Shown: positions 16,998 to 25,531, counted from the first letter of the stretch. The stretch is DNA of 64,000 nucleotides from Actinomycetospora cinnamomea (GCF_003096675.1 NZ_QEKW01000004.1:248001-312000); one strand, 5' to 3'. Program-made: numbers and translations. Notes: a model not told the origin generated them from the sequence alone.

Positions 16998-18502
16998 CGG
17001 ACCACCGCCGCGGCCCGCTGCGGAGCACCGGCGACGCGGACGTCGACGACGAGGTCACGTCCCCGCAGGGTGCCGCGCGGCGTGGACAGGACGACCTCGC
17101 CGGCGTCGTCCGGAGCCCACAGCACGATCTCCACCCGACCGTCGGCGGTGACCGCCCGGCGCCGGCCGTCGCGCGGGGCGGCGTGGAAGGCGCGCCCGAC
17201 CAGGTCGAGCAGGCGTGCGAAGGCGTCGTGCTCGAGCTCGCCGAGCGCCGAGAGGCGCACCGGGCCGCCCGTGTCGAGCCGGCGCCACGCCTCCTCCAGC
17301 TCGGCCCGCTCGGCCGCGGCGCGGGCCGCACGCTCGGCGCGCAGCGCGGCGACGTCGCGGACCCGTCCGGTGCGGGTGAACCGCTCGGTGCGTCCCGAGG
17401 TGCGCATCAGCGCCGAGACCGGCACCGACGGGGCCTGCGACCAGGTCGTGCCAGGGGCGACGAGCTCGGGGTCGGCGTGGTGGAGGTGCGCGTGGCGGGC
17501 CGGTGCCGAGCCGGTGGCCAGAGCCCACAGCCGGTGCAGGTCGGCGTCGGTGGGGGCGGCGGCGAACCAGCGGGCCAGCTCGCGGAAGTCGGCCACCGCG
17601 CTGCTCGCCCGGCGGCGCGACTCGGTCATGCGGTCGAGCGCCTGCAGCAGCGTCACCACCGCCCGGCGGGCCACCGTGTGCAGGTGCTCCACCCGCGGGG
17701 CCGACCCGTCGGCGGGCCGGAACCACGCCTGCAGGCCCTCCCAGCGCACCTGCCGGTGCTCCAGCCACGCCGGCGCCGGGTCGGTGCCGTGATGCGACGG
17801 GAGCTCGGCACCCCCGAGGGCCCGCTGGTGCAGGACGGCGACACCATGGGACTCCACCCGCGCGACGCCGACGGCGATGACGTGGGCGCGGTGGTCGAGG
17901 TCGGTGAGGAACTCCTCGAGGTAGGCCACGGTGGCGGCCTTGACGTCGGAGAACGTGGCGGTGTCGGTGCTCTCGGCGCGCAGCAGGCGCTGGAGCTCGC
18001 CGTTGAACTGCTTGGTGTTGTTGCGCAGGGCATCGAGGTGGCCCTCGAGCTCCGAGAGCGCCGTGAACACGCGCCGGTCGGACGAGGCCGGGTCGGCGAG
18101 CAGCGTCGTCAGCTCGGCCAGACGGTCGGCGATGGCGTCGAGCACGGCGGTCTGCAGGGCGCCGGTGGACGCCAGGGTGGCCAGCGCGTGCTGCACGCCG
18201 GCGAAGGCCGCCTCGCCGCGCCGGGTCAGCGAGTACTGGAGATTCCGCCGCTCGTAGTCGGCGGCGGTGCGGTAGTTGCCGGTGTTGTCCTGCACGACGT
18301 CGAGCAGCTGCCACGACACCAGGCGCCCGAGGGCGGCCGTGAGGTCGTCGTCGGAGAGCGGGTCGAGCCACCCCGGAGCAGAGAGCCGCTCGCGGACGGC
18401 GTCGAGCCCGAGCGCGGTCTCCAGCCGCTCGTTGGCACCGGCGAAGGCGGCCAGGATCGCCGAGTACAGCTCCGCGTGGTCGGCGACGGTGAAGCGGAAC
18501 AT
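16994..18502 (-). CDS. jetA: Wadjet JetA (TIGR02677, DUF2397; kleisin)
   Basis: A 502-residue protein, first gene of the operon and kleisin (MukF-like) subunit. The start MFRFTVADHAELYSAILAAF and the segment LDPLSDDDLTAALGRLVSWQ follow TIGR02677; a C-terminal winged-helix part includes HDAFARLLDLVGRAFHAAP. In the complex it joins the two JetC heads and binds JetB. ATG 18502 is chosen since TIGR02677 proteins begin with a short leader before FRF; a GTG ten codons upstream is possible. The 135-nt gap before the oxidase gene should contain the operon promoter, together with the hairpin at 18541. Confidence 0.9.
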   Translation of the reverse strand: MFRFTVADHAELYSAILAAFAGANERLETALGLDAVRERLSAPGWLDPLSDDDLTAALGRLVSWQLLDVVQDNTGNYRTAADYERRNLQYSLTRRGEAAFAGVQHALATLASTGALQTAVLDAIADRLAELTTLLADPASSDRRVFTALSELEGHLDALRNNTKQFNGELQRLLRAESTDTATFSDVKAATVAYLEEFLTDLDHRAHVIAVGVARVESHGVAVLHQRALGGAELPSHHGTDPAPAWLEHRQVRWEGLQAWFRPADGSAPRVEHLHTVARRAVVTLLQALDRMTESRRRASSAVADFRELARWFAAAPTDADLHRLWALATGSAPARHAHLHHADPELVAPGTTWSQAPSVPVSALMRTSGRTERFTRTGRVRDVAALRAERAARAAAERAELEEAWRRLDTGGPVRLSALGELEHDAFARLLDLVGRAFHAAPRDGRRRAVTADGRVEIVLWAPDDAGEVVLSTPRGTLRGRDLVVDVRVAGAPQRAAAVVR

Positions 18503-18540
18503 GTCCGCGGGCACCCGGTGCGGTGGCGGCACACCAACCT

Positions 18541-18574
18541 CCCTCCCCCTACGAGGGACACGGTAGGGGGAGGG
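18541..18574 (-). terminator. Hairpin terminator between oxidase gene and Wadjet operon
   Basis: CCCTCCCCCTAC (18541-18552) and GTAGGGGGAGGG (18563-18574) form a perfect 12-bp stem with a 10-nt loop. It lies 64 nt past the stop of the oxidase gene and 39 nt before jetA on the same strand, so it should insulate the Wadjet operon from upstream transcription. Confidence 0.75.
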
Positions 18575-18637
18575 TCCGACGGCGTCGGTCGCCGCCGCGC
18601 CGACGGCGCTGGTGGCGTGGAGGAGACCGACGGGGTC

Positions 18638-19996
18638 CTACCGGTCCGCGGTCGGCGGGATGTTCTGGTTGCCGCGGAAGACGTTCTCGGGGTCGTAGCG
18701 CCGCTTGACCTCCACCAACCGCCGGTACTTGCGCTCACCGAAGGCGGCACGCACCCGGTCCTGCCCCTCGTCGCCGATGAAGTTCAGGTAGACCCCGCCC
18801 GAGGAGAAGCGGCGGACGTCGTCGCGCAACCCGCGGGCCCAGCCCATCACCGCGTCGTCGTCCGCCGGGTCCTCCCACAGACCGAACGGGTGCACCACCC
18901 AGGTCGCGTCGCGCTGGGCGAGCGGCGTCTCGTCCTCCCCGACCCGCGCGACGGCCCCGCCCCACGGAATGACCGCCGACTGCGAGGCGGCCGGTGCGTT
19001 CAGCGAGTACCGGTGCAGGACGTCGATGGCCTCGTCGGGGACGACGTGCAGGTACTCCGCGGTCCACCAGTTCCGCATCCCGGGCGGGTCGTCGAGCATG
19101 CACTGGAAGTCGGCGTACGCCATCGGCTCCACGAGGTCGGCCAGCGGGCCGAGCGCGCGGAAAGGCGCCAGGATGCGCTCGCCCTCGGCGACCGGCCCCA
19201 CGTGACACACCGCCAGCGCGGCGACCAGCCGGCCGTGCAGCTCCGCGGGCAGCACCTCCTCGGGCGGCACCCGGACGTAGAGGACGGCGGGACCGAACTC
19301 CTCGGGCGCCTCCGGCACCACCTCGCGCAGCAGGCGCAGCAGGTCGTCGCCGCGGGACGCGGGGAAGAGCAGCAGCCCGGCGAGGACCTGTGGACCGACC
19401 GGGTGCAGCCGGAAGGTGAAGGCGGTCGCGACGCCGAAGTTGCCGCCGGCACCGTGCAGCCCCCAGAAGAGGTCCGGGTGCTCGTCGGCGCTCGCGGTGA
19501 CGACGGACCCGTCGGCGGTGACCAGGTCCACCGAGACCAGGTTGTCGCAGGCCAGGCCGTGCCGCCGTTCCAACCAGCCGGAGCCGCCGCCCAGCGTCAG
19601 CCCGGCCACGCCGGTGGTGGACACGCGACCGCCGGTGGTCGCCAGGCCGTGCTCCTGGGTGGCGCGGTCGACCTGGCCCCACGAGCAGCCGCCCCCGACC
19701 CGGGCGAGCCGCTGCTCGGGATCGACCGTGACCGCGTGCATCGGCCGGGTGTCGATCACCAGTCCGCCGTCGCACACCGACATCCCGCCCACCGAGTGAC
19801 CCCCGGACCGGACGGCGATCTCCAGTCCGCGCTCGCGCCCGTACCGCAGCGCCGCGGCGACGTCGGCGGCGCTCGAGCACCGCGCGATCGCGGCGGGCCG
19901 CTTGTCGATCATCGCGTTGAACAGCGTGCGCGCCTCGTCGTAGGCCTCACCGCCGGGGTGCAGGATCTCCAGCCCGGTCTCGATCGTCTGTGCCAT
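18638..19996 (-). CDS. FAD-binding (BBE-like) oxidoreductase
   Basis: A 452-residue flavoprotein of the PCMH/berberine-bridge type. Residues 33-205 form the FAD domain with RSGGHSVGG (His67 is the expected covalent FAD attachment), GGGCSWGQVDRATQEHGL and STTGVAGLTLGGGSGWL; the position that is Cys in bicovalent relatives is Val (GRVSTTGVAG), so only one covalent bond is expected. The C-terminal BBE segment is YRRLVEVKRRYDPENVFRGN followed by QNIPP. Such enzymes oxidise sugars, alkaloids or other alcohols with oxygen. No secretion signal is visible. A LuxR-type regulator lies 115 nt upstream on the same strand. Confidence 0.88.
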   Translation of the reverse strand: MAQTIETGLEILHPGGEAYDEARTLFNAMIDKRPAAIARCSSAADVAAALRYGRERGLEIAVRSGGHSVGGMSVCDGGLVIDTRPMHAVTVDPEQRLARVGGGCSWGQVDRATQEHGLATTGGRVSTTGVAGLTLGGGSGWLERRHGLACDNLVSVDLVTADGSVVTASADEHPDLFWGLHGAGGNFGVATAFTFRLHPVGPQVLAGLLLFPASRGDDLLRLLREVVPEAPEEFGPAVLYVRVPPEEVLPAELHGRLVAALAVCHVGPVAEGERILAPFRALGPLADLVEPMAYADFQCMLDDPPGMRNWWTAEYLHVVPDEAIDVLHRYSLNAPAASQSAVIPWGGAVARVGEDETPLAQRDATWVVHPFGLWEDPADDDAVMGWARGLRDDVRRFSSGGVYLNFIGDEGQDRVRAAFGERKYRRLVEVKRRYDPENVFRGNQNIPPTADR

Positions 19997-20084
19997 CCTC
20001 GGCCTCCTCGTCGGAGGTCCCAGGGTGATCCGGTCGAGCGCTCCGGACATCGCACGCGCGGGCCATCCGCCGGATCGGACAGCG

Positions 20085-20100
20085 TGGCCGGAACCGGCCA
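20085..20100. promoter_or_regulatory. Palindrome upstream of the oxidase gene
   Basis: TGGCCGGAACCGGCCA is a perfect inverted repeat (7-bp arms, AA centre) 12 nt past the LuxR stop and 88 nt before the oxidase start. It may be a short terminator for the regulator or an operator for the oxidase. Confidence 0.35.
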
Positions 20101-20111
20101 TACGGGCGGGG

Positions 20112-21791
20112 TCAGAGCAGGCCGGTGCGCAGCGCCTCGGCGACGGCGGCCGATCGGGACGGGCAGCCGAGCTTGCCGAGGATGTTCGCCACGTGCCGGT
20201 GCACGGTGTGTTCGCTGAGCACCAGGGTCGCCGCGATCGCGCGGTCCCCGTAGCCGTCGGCCACCAGCCGCAGCACCTCGCACTCCCGCCGGCTCAGCGT
20301 AGGGACGCGCACGGGCTCGAGGTCACCGGCCAGCCGGTCGGCCCGGTCGGCCTCGCGCACGGCGCCGATCCGGCGCAGGGTGGCCGCGGCGGCCCGCAGC
20401 TCGCGCAGCGCGTGCCGGGGTCGGCCCAGCCCGGCGAGCACGCGGGCGAGCTCGATCCGCGCCCGTCCCGCCTCGAAAGGCGCCTCGCACCGGTGGAACA
20501 GTCGCGTCGCGTCCTCGAACGCGACGCGGGCGAGCCCCGCGTCACCCGTGGCGGCGGCCACCGAGCCCACGGCGACGCGGGCCGTCGCCCGCAGCGAGTC
20601 GGTGCCGACCCCGTCGGCGATGAGGGCCAGCTCGTCCGCCGCGGCGCGGGCCGTGTCCGGCTCGCCGAGCGCGACGTGGGCGCGCACCAGCAGCTCCAGG
20701 CCACCCGCCCGGAGCGTCCCGATGTGGGACGGGATGTCGCGCAGGTACTGCGCGGCACGATCACGCGCGCCGGCGGGGTCGTCACGATCGAGACACAGCT
20801 CGGCCGTCCCGAGCAGGGCGAGCCCGTGCCCCTCGAGCTCCGCGAAGATTGACGCCGCCTCGTCGAGCCGGCCTTGACGGCGTCGCAGCTCACCGAGGCG
20901 GACGGTCGCCTCGGCCACCATCGGCGGCCGGATCGCGGCGAGCTGGGCGGCCGCGTCGACGAGGGTGCGCTCGGCCTCGGCCCAGGCGCCGCGGTGGATG
21001 TGCACCCCGCCGTGGTAGGCCCGGCAGGCCAGGTTCAGCATCTGCATCCGGGCCTGCGCGGTCAGCTCCTCGATGCGGCGGCACCACTGCCCGGCGCGGT
21101 CGTAGTCGCGGACCCGTTCGCACGCGTTGAGCATGTAGCAGCAGCACCAGACCATCGCCCACTTCTCCGCGAACTCGCCGCCGACCGCGGCGGCGACGGC
21201 CTGGTCCAGGCGGGACATGCCGGCGTCGAGCTCCCCGACGGTGACCAGGGCCAGCCCTTCCGTGGCGAGCCCCATCATCTCCAGGTCGACCGCTCGCCCG
21301 GCGCGACCGATCTCGGCGGCCCGGGCCCCGAGACCGCGCGCGGCCTCCGTGTCGTTGGCGAAGAGGCGCTTCTCCGCCTCGTGCACGAGCAACCAGCCGT
21401 GCTCCTCGCACGGGGCCAGATCCTCCAGCAGCCGACGCGCCCGGCCGTACCACCCCTGGGCGACCGCCGCCTCGCCCCGGAAGTCCACGTGGTCGGTGCC
21501 GAGCCAGGTCGCCATGCGGGCGGCCCCGCGGACGTCGCCCTCGGTGCGATAGGCGAGGTAGGCCCGCTCGCGGAGATCGAACATCGCCACGTCGTCGGCC
21601 AACCACCAGGCCGCCCAGCTCAGCCCCTCCAGCGCGGGGGCACCCGCGGCATCCCGGGCCGCCTCGAACAGGCGGCGGGCCTCGGCGAAGGCGCCCCGCG
21701 CCAGGGCGAGGCGACCGGCGGCGACCGGATCCACGAGGGCGGCCTCGCCCTCGTCCGGCTCCCGCAGGGTGGCGGCGCCGTCGTCCTCCAC
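20112..21791 (-). CDS. LuxR-family regulator with TPR-like repeats
   Basis: A 559-residue protein. Residues about 20-480 are alpha-helical, Ala/Leu-rich repeats of TPR type (for example RLFEAARDAAGAPALEGLSW, RARRLLEDLAPCEEHGWLLV), and the last 65 residues are a LuxR helix-turn-helix: TLSRRECEVLRLVADGYGDR then LSEHTVHRHVANILGKLG. There is no P-loop, so it is not a full LAL/MalT ATPase but the truncated TPR-LuxR form common in actinomycetes. It probably senses a protein or small ligand through the repeats and controls the FAD oxidase just downstream. Start ATG 21791. Confidence 0.83.
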   Translation of the reverse strand: MEDDGAATLREPDEGEAALVDPVAAGRLALARGAFAEARRLFEAARDAAGAPALEGLSWAAWWLADDVAMFDLRERAYLAYRTEGDVRGAARMATWLGTDHVDFRGEAAVAQGWYGRARRLLEDLAPCEEHGWLLVHEAEKRLFANDTEAARGLGARAAEIGRAGRAVDLEMMGLATEGLALVTVGELDAGMSRLDQAVAAAVGGEFAEKWAMVWCCCYMLNACERVRDYDRAGQWCRRIEELTAQARMQMLNLACRAYHGGVHIHRGAWAEAERTLVDAAAQLAAIRPPMVAEATVRLGELRRRQGRLDEAASIFAELEGHGLALLGTAELCLDRDDPAGARDRAAQYLRDIPSHIGTLRAGGLELLVRAHVALGEPDTARAAADELALIADGVGTDSLRATARVAVGSVAAATGDAGLARVAFEDATRLFHRCEAPFEAGRARIELARVLAGLGRPRHALRELRAAAATLRRIGAVREADRADRLAGDLEPVRVPTLSRRECEVLRLVADGYGDRAIAATLVLSEHTVHRHVANILGKLGCPSRSAAVAEALRTGLL

Positions 21792-21856
21792 CGACCCAGG
21801 TTACGGCGCGCCGCCACCGACACGACCCCGCGCGGCGAGCGGGGTACCCGCCCGGC

Positions 21857-22219
21857 TCAGCCGACCTCGGACGACGACACCGCGCGCACGCCGCCGTCGA
21901 CGAGGACGAGGTGGTCGTGGCCCGGCTCGCGGACGAGGATCGCCTCCTCGATCTGGGCCAGCAGGGTCTGCAGGCGGGCGGCCTCGGGGTCGTCGAGCTC
22001 GTCCGGCTCCTCGTCCAGCGACTCCCGCGCACTCGGGACGAGGCCGTCCTCGTCCCGCACGTGCTCGGCCAGCCGCTGCGCGCAGACGTGCAGGCGCACC
22101 GCGGGCTCGACGGGCTCGCCGTCGAGGTCGGTGAGGTCCACACCCTCGGGCGCGGTGCCCACGCCGGCACGGAATCCCAGGGCGGAGAGGAAGCGGGCGT
22201 AGCGCTCCTGGTCGTCCAT
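21857..22219 (-). CDS. Hypothetical acidic protein
   Basis: A 120-residue protein that I do not recognise. It is strongly acidic in the middle (ESLDEEPDELDDPEAARL) and ends in a predicted beta segment HDHLVLVDGGVRAV. There is no signal peptide, membrane segment or metal motif. ATG 22219 has AGGTAGCTG upstream. Codon bias agrees with neighbours. It stands alone between the LuxR regulator (65 nt downstream of its stop) and the PIN toxin gene; the LuxR gene could be in the same transcript. Confidence 0.65.
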   Translation of the reverse strand: MDDQERYARFLSALGFRAGVGTAPEGVDLTDLDGEPVEPAVRLHVCAQRLAEHVRDEDGLVPSARESLDEEPDELDDPEAARLQTLLAQIEEAILVREPGHDHLVLVDGGVRAVSSSEVG

Positions 22220-22331
22220 CAGCTACCTCCGTAGTTCGATGCCCGATGGTGCGAGGAGCCCGCCGGGTCCTGCCAGCGCAGAGGGGTGTGACCCTGCCCG
22301 AGTGGACAGTGACGTCGGTCGCGGGACGGAC

Positions 22332-22739
22332 TCACCACGCGGTCGGGCCCGGTGCCTGCGTCGGCACGCCGCGCTCCCGGGCGGCCGCGAGCAGCCGCTG
22401 GTCGTAGGTGAGGAACGCCGTGAGCTCCTCACCGGGCACGACGAGCGCCGTGGCGAGGTGGATGGCGTCGAGCGTGCGGAGCGTCGGGTCGGTGAAGGCG
22501 GCCGCGGTGGTCCGCACGGAGGCGTCGATCTCGCAGCGGTAGAGCCGTGCCAGCACGGCCGGTACGGCGCTGAGGAGGTCGGGCTCGGTCCGGCGCAACG
22601 CCCTCCCCAGCTCCACCTCGGCGAGCACCGACGTCACCCACGGCACGTCGGTGCGCTCGTCGAGCCACCCCGCCAGGGCGTCCGACTCGGGTTCGCGGCG
22701 CACCAGCTTCACGAGCGCCGCGGTGTCGAGGTAGATCAC
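22332..22739 (-). CDS. vapC: PIN-domain toxin (VapC family)
   Basis: A 135-residue PIN ribonuclease. Acidic residues are in MIYLDTAALVKLVRREPESD (Asp5), SVLAEVELGRALRR (Glu), TLRTLDAIHLATAL (Asp) and LTYDQRLLAAARERG (Asp), all the expected PIN positions. It starts at ATG 22739, sharing one base with the stop of a Phd-type antitoxin gene, a classic TA layout. The likely action is cleavage of tRNA or rRNA when the antitoxin is degraded. Confidence 0.88.
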   Translation of the reverse strand: MIYLDTAALVKLVRREPESDALAGWLDERTDVPWVTSVLAEVELGRALRRTEPDLLSAVPAVLARLYRCEIDASVRTTAAAFTDPTLRTLDAIHLATALVVPGEELTAFLTYDQRLLAAARERGVPTQAPGPTAW

Positions 22740-23011
22740 TACGCGCGCTCGTCGTCCCGGAGCTGCTCGAGGAGCGCTCCGGCCTCCTGCTCGGTGCGGA
22801 CGGGGCCGCGGGGTCGGGGCGGCGGACCGCTCGAGGTGGGCGCGAGGACCCGGCCGGCGGCGACGAGGTCCGCGAGCGCGGACGGGGCCGCCGGGACGAG
22901 GTGGGCGATGACGCGGCCCCGCTCGGTCACCGCGACGTGCTCGCCGGCCTTCACACGAGCGAGGACGCGAGCGGTGTCTTGGTTCAGCTCACGGACGGGG
23001 ACATCGGCCAC
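22739..23011 (-). CDS. Phd/YefM-type antitoxin
   Basis: A 90-residue antitoxin. The N-terminus VPVRELNQDTARVLARVKAG and EHVAVTERGRVIAHLVP is the Phd/YefM fold that binds operator DNA; the C-terminus (TEQEAGALLEQLRDDERA) is the helical, protease-sensitive toxin-binding tail. It precedes the PIN toxin with a 1-nt overlap. ATG 23011 is used. Intact in all parts. Confidence 0.86.
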   Translation of the reverse strand: MADVPVRELNQDTARVLARVKAGEHVAVTERGRVIAHLVPAAPSALADLVAAGRVLAPTSSGPPPRPRGPVRTEQEAGALLEQLRDDERA

Positions 23012-23065
23012 ACCGTCAATGTACTACGCGCGTACTACGCCGATGCCATGCCCCGTCATGCCTGC

Positions 23066-24139
23066 TCACCGCAACGGCAGCCGTTCCTCCACCGGCGCGA
23101 GCGCGAACGGGCGGTGGGGCTCGGCCTGGTACCAGTACGCGACCGACGACCAGTCGTCGCTGCGCCGGTTGGCGTGGCCGTGCTCGATGCTCACGCGGAT
23201 GGAGCGCTCGAACACCACCGGGTCCTCGACGTGGAAGCGGTACAGGCTCACCGGGCCGCGCCAGTTCCGCCCGCCCGGCAGCGTCACGCCGTGGTACGGC
23301 GCCGAGTAGGTCTGCGTCGGGCACCAGGCGGTGTTGACGTAGTCCTCGGTGCCCGTGCCGTGCAGGGTCGGCGGCCACTCCTCGCCGTCGATGAAGATCA
23401 TGTCGTCGCCCTCGCCGTACCAGTTCCACCGCCGCGTCCGGCGCCGGTTCTGGACGTTGAGCACGCAGCCGACGTAGTGCCCGTGGCCCTCGGCCTCGAG
23501 GATCGTGTAGTTGCCAGCCCCTGTCAGGTTCGTACCGCCGAACTGGTAGCGCGCGTTCGACGGGCCGGGCCTGACACCGGATGTCAGCTGTCGACGCCAC
23601 TGGGCGTGGAAGCGGCCGACGTCGTCGCCCACCTCGTCCAGCTCCTCGTGGTCGACGTAGAAGTAGACGACCACGTCGGTCTCGGCCTCGTTCGTCACCT
23701 CCATCCGGGCGCCGGCGGCGAACGGCATCGCGAACCAGCAGTTGAACGCCTTGCCGTCCTCCGGGCTCATCTGCAGGGGCAGCGAGACGAAGTTGGTGGT
23801 GCGGCCGTGGCCGACGCCGAAGAAGTCGCCGAGCGGGACGGCGACACTCGGGTGCTCCTCGCCGTCCCACCAGGCGCGCAGGACGAGGCGGCGCAGCAGG
23901 TCGGGCGGGCCGCCGCGCGGTCGGCGCAGCGTCCGCGGCGCGGCGACGGTCATCCAGAGGTGGGTGACGACCCCGGCGTCGGCGACGTCGAGCATCGTGG
24001 CGGCGTGTCCGGGTCGCAGGGTCACGCGGTCGTCGTTGCCGCCAGTGCGGTCCCAGCTCGACGCGCGGCGCCGGCGGGTGCGCCGCAGTCGGGGCAGGTC
24101 GCGCAGGCTCGATCCGTGCGGGCCGTAGTCGACGGTCAT
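23066..24139 (-). CDS. GH172 / DUF2961 family glycosidase
   Basis: A 357-residue protein of the DUF2961 family, now classed as glycoside hydrolase family 172 (difructose-anhydride-forming or alpha-fructofuranosidase and related arabinofuranosidase enzymes). It shows GDFFGVGHGRTTNFVSLPLQ, the double jelly-roll segments DVVVYFYVDHEE and YEGEGDD-type WYGEGDDMIFIDGEEWPPTL, and the GTGTEDYVNTAWCP motif, where conserved Glu residues act as catalytic groups in this family. There is no signal peptide, so it may act in the cytosol on imported sugars. ATG 24139 lies after weak SD sequence GGCGTCCCC's complement, so the start is moderately sure. No transporter is adjacent. Divergent from a DUF4253 gene. 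Confidence 0.8.
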   Translation of the reverse strand: MTVDYGPHGSSLRDLPRLRRTRRRRASSWDRTGGNDDRVTLRPGHAATMLDVADAGVVTHLWMTVAAPRTLRRPRGGPPDLLRRLVLRAWWDGEEHPSVAVPLGDFFGVGHGRTTNFVSLPLQMSPEDGKAFNCWFAMPFAAGARMEVTNEAETDVVVYFYVDHEELDEVGDDVGRFHAQWRRQLTSGVRPGPSNARYQFGGTNLTGAGNYTILEAEGHGHYVGCVLNVQNRRRTRRWNWYGEGDDMIFIDGEEWPPTLHGTGTEDYVNTAWCPTQTYSAPYHGVTLPGGRNWRGPVSLYRFHVEDPVVFERSIRVSIEHGHANRRSDDWSSVAYWYQAEPHRPFALAPVEERLPLR

Positions 24140-24259
24140 GGGGACGCCTCTTCCGTCGGTCGATCGGTGAGCACCACCCTGCGTCGCGGTGATCCCCTCG
24201 GGCCACTCGCGCCGGGGACCGGATGGAACCGTTGGACCGCCGGCTCCGTCGAAGCTGGT

Positions 24260-24997
24260 GTGACCACTTCTGACATCTCGGCCTCCACCTCGGCCTCCGA
24301 CGCCGTGGAACGCGTTCCCGGCGCCGGCCCGGACACCTATCGCGGGCTGCTCCGCGACGCCCGGACGGCGGGCCGCACGCCGATCTGGCTCGATCCGCAG
24401 GGCGACAACCGCATCGGGCTCCTCCCGGTGCCGGACGATCCCCTCGCGGAGATCCGTGCCCACGACCCGTACCGCGTCCTCGCGGAGTGGTGGCCGGGGC
24501 CCTGCCCCGCCGGGTGTGCGTGCCTGGAGCCCTTCACCGGGGAGCTCCCGGAGCTCGCCCGTGCCGGTGGTCCGGACCGCTCGACCTCACGGCGCACCAT
24601 CCAGGAGGCCACCGCGATGGCCGACGACGTCGTGACCTACGCGACCGGGAACCTCGGGGTCGTCCGGTCGACGCGACCGGCCGACGTCCCGACGCTGGTG
24701 GGCTGGGGCGGGGCGTGCAACTACGACCACCAGGACAACGTCAGGATCAGCGCGGTGCTCCGCAGCTGGGAGGAGCGCTTCGGCGCGGTGCTCACCGTGA
24801 TGGCGCGGGACACCCTCCTGCTCTCGGTGGCCTACCCGCCGCGGACGTTCCGGGAGGCCGAGCAGGTCGCCACCGAGCACTTCGCCTTCTGCCCGGACCA
24901 GCACGACCCCCAGGACATGGAGGGCACCGTCTACACCCCACGCAGCTACGGCAGGACGATCCGCAACGCGCGGTGGTGGCGGTTCTGGTGGGACTGA
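24260..24997 (+). CDS. DUF4253 domain protein
   Basis: A 245-residue protein. The C-terminal half contains the DUF4253 pattern LVGWGGACNYDHQDNVRISA, VLRSWEERFGAVLTVM, TLLLSVAYPP and TEHFAFCPDQHDPQD; the N-terminal half has GRTPIWLDPQGDN and VLAEWWPGPCP. Function of DUF4253 is unknown; it is scattered in actinobacteria and often next to immunity-like or stress genes. GTG 24260 is chosen as the first start that covers the conserved N-terminus; no strong ribosome site is seen. It is divergent from the GH172 gene with 120 nt between. Confidence 0.75.
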   Translation: MTTSDISASTSASDAVERVPGAGPDTYRGLLRDARTAGRTPIWLDPQGDNRIGLLPVPDDPLAEIRAHDPYRVLAEWWPGPCPAGCACLEPFTGELPELARAGGPDRSTSRRTIQEATAMADDVVTYATGNLGVVRSTRPADVPTLVGWGGACNYDHQDNVRISAVLRSWEERFGAVLTVMARDTLLLSVAYPPRTFREAEQVATEHFAFCPDQHDPQDMEGTVYTPRSYGRTIRNARWWRFWWD

Positions 24998-25072
24998 TCG
25001 CCGCGACGGGGTGGCGTCCGCGGTCGCATCGCCGTGCGACGCGGGTGAGCATCGAGATGCAGCACGGATGAC

Positions 25073-25303
25073 ATGCGCACGACCGTTACCTTCGACGACG
25101 ACACCTTCGCCGCGGTCGAGCGGCTCCGGCGGGAGCGGCGGCTCGGGCTCAGCGCCGCCGTCGACGAGCTCCTTCGTCGTGGCCTGCGGTCGAGCGACGC
25201 CCCGCCGGCGTTCGTGCAACGAACCTCACCGGGTCACGCGCGTGTCGACGTGCGCGATGTCGCCGAGGTCCTCGAGCTCCTCGAGGGGCCGGCGTCGCCC
25301 TGA
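25073..25303 (+). CDS. Ribbon-helix-helix antitoxin (VapB-like)
   Basis: A 76-residue protein. MRTTVTFDDDTFAAVERLRR then LGLSAAVDELLRRGL is a ribbon-helix-helix DNA-binding fold; the C-terminus VDVRDVAEVLELLEG is the toxin-binding tail. The following toxin gene is deleted (25303-25499), so the antitoxin is an orphan that may only neutralise related toxins elsewhere. ATG 25073; it overlaps the vapC remnant by one base (TGATG). Confidence 0.8.
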   Translation: MRTTVTFDDDTFAAVERLRRERRLGLSAAVDELLRRGLRSSDAPPAFVQRTSPGHARVDVRDVAEVLELLEGPASP

Positions 25304-25499
25304 TGCTCGTCGACGCCGACGGAACGGCATGTCGATGTCCTTGGGGACCTCCTGCAACGCCACCAGCTGGTGGCCGGCGACGTGCCGGACGCCCACCTCG
25401 CCGCGCTGGCGGTGGAGCACGGCATCAGGGTCTGTTTCGGCGGACACCGACTTCGCCCGGTTCACCGAACTCCGCTGGGTGAACCCTCTCGCGGCGTGA
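25303..25499 (+). pseudogene. vapC remnant with internal deletion and frameshift
   Basis: Starts MLVDAD at ATG 25303, then jumps frame to ERHVDVLGDLLQRHQLVAGD and VPDAHLAALAVEHGIR, and a third frame gives SADTDFARFTELRWVNPLAA to the TGA at 25497-25499. In intact relatives about 65-75 residues lie between MLVDAN and the TERHxDVLxxLL segment; these are gone, and a further 1-nt shift follows GIRVC. The first Asp and the C-terminal DAH and DTDF motifs show it was a PIN RNase. It cannot encode a toxin. Confidence 0.82.
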
Positions 25500-25531
25500 G
25501 CGCGTCAGCCCCGAGCGCACGGGCGGGGTCC

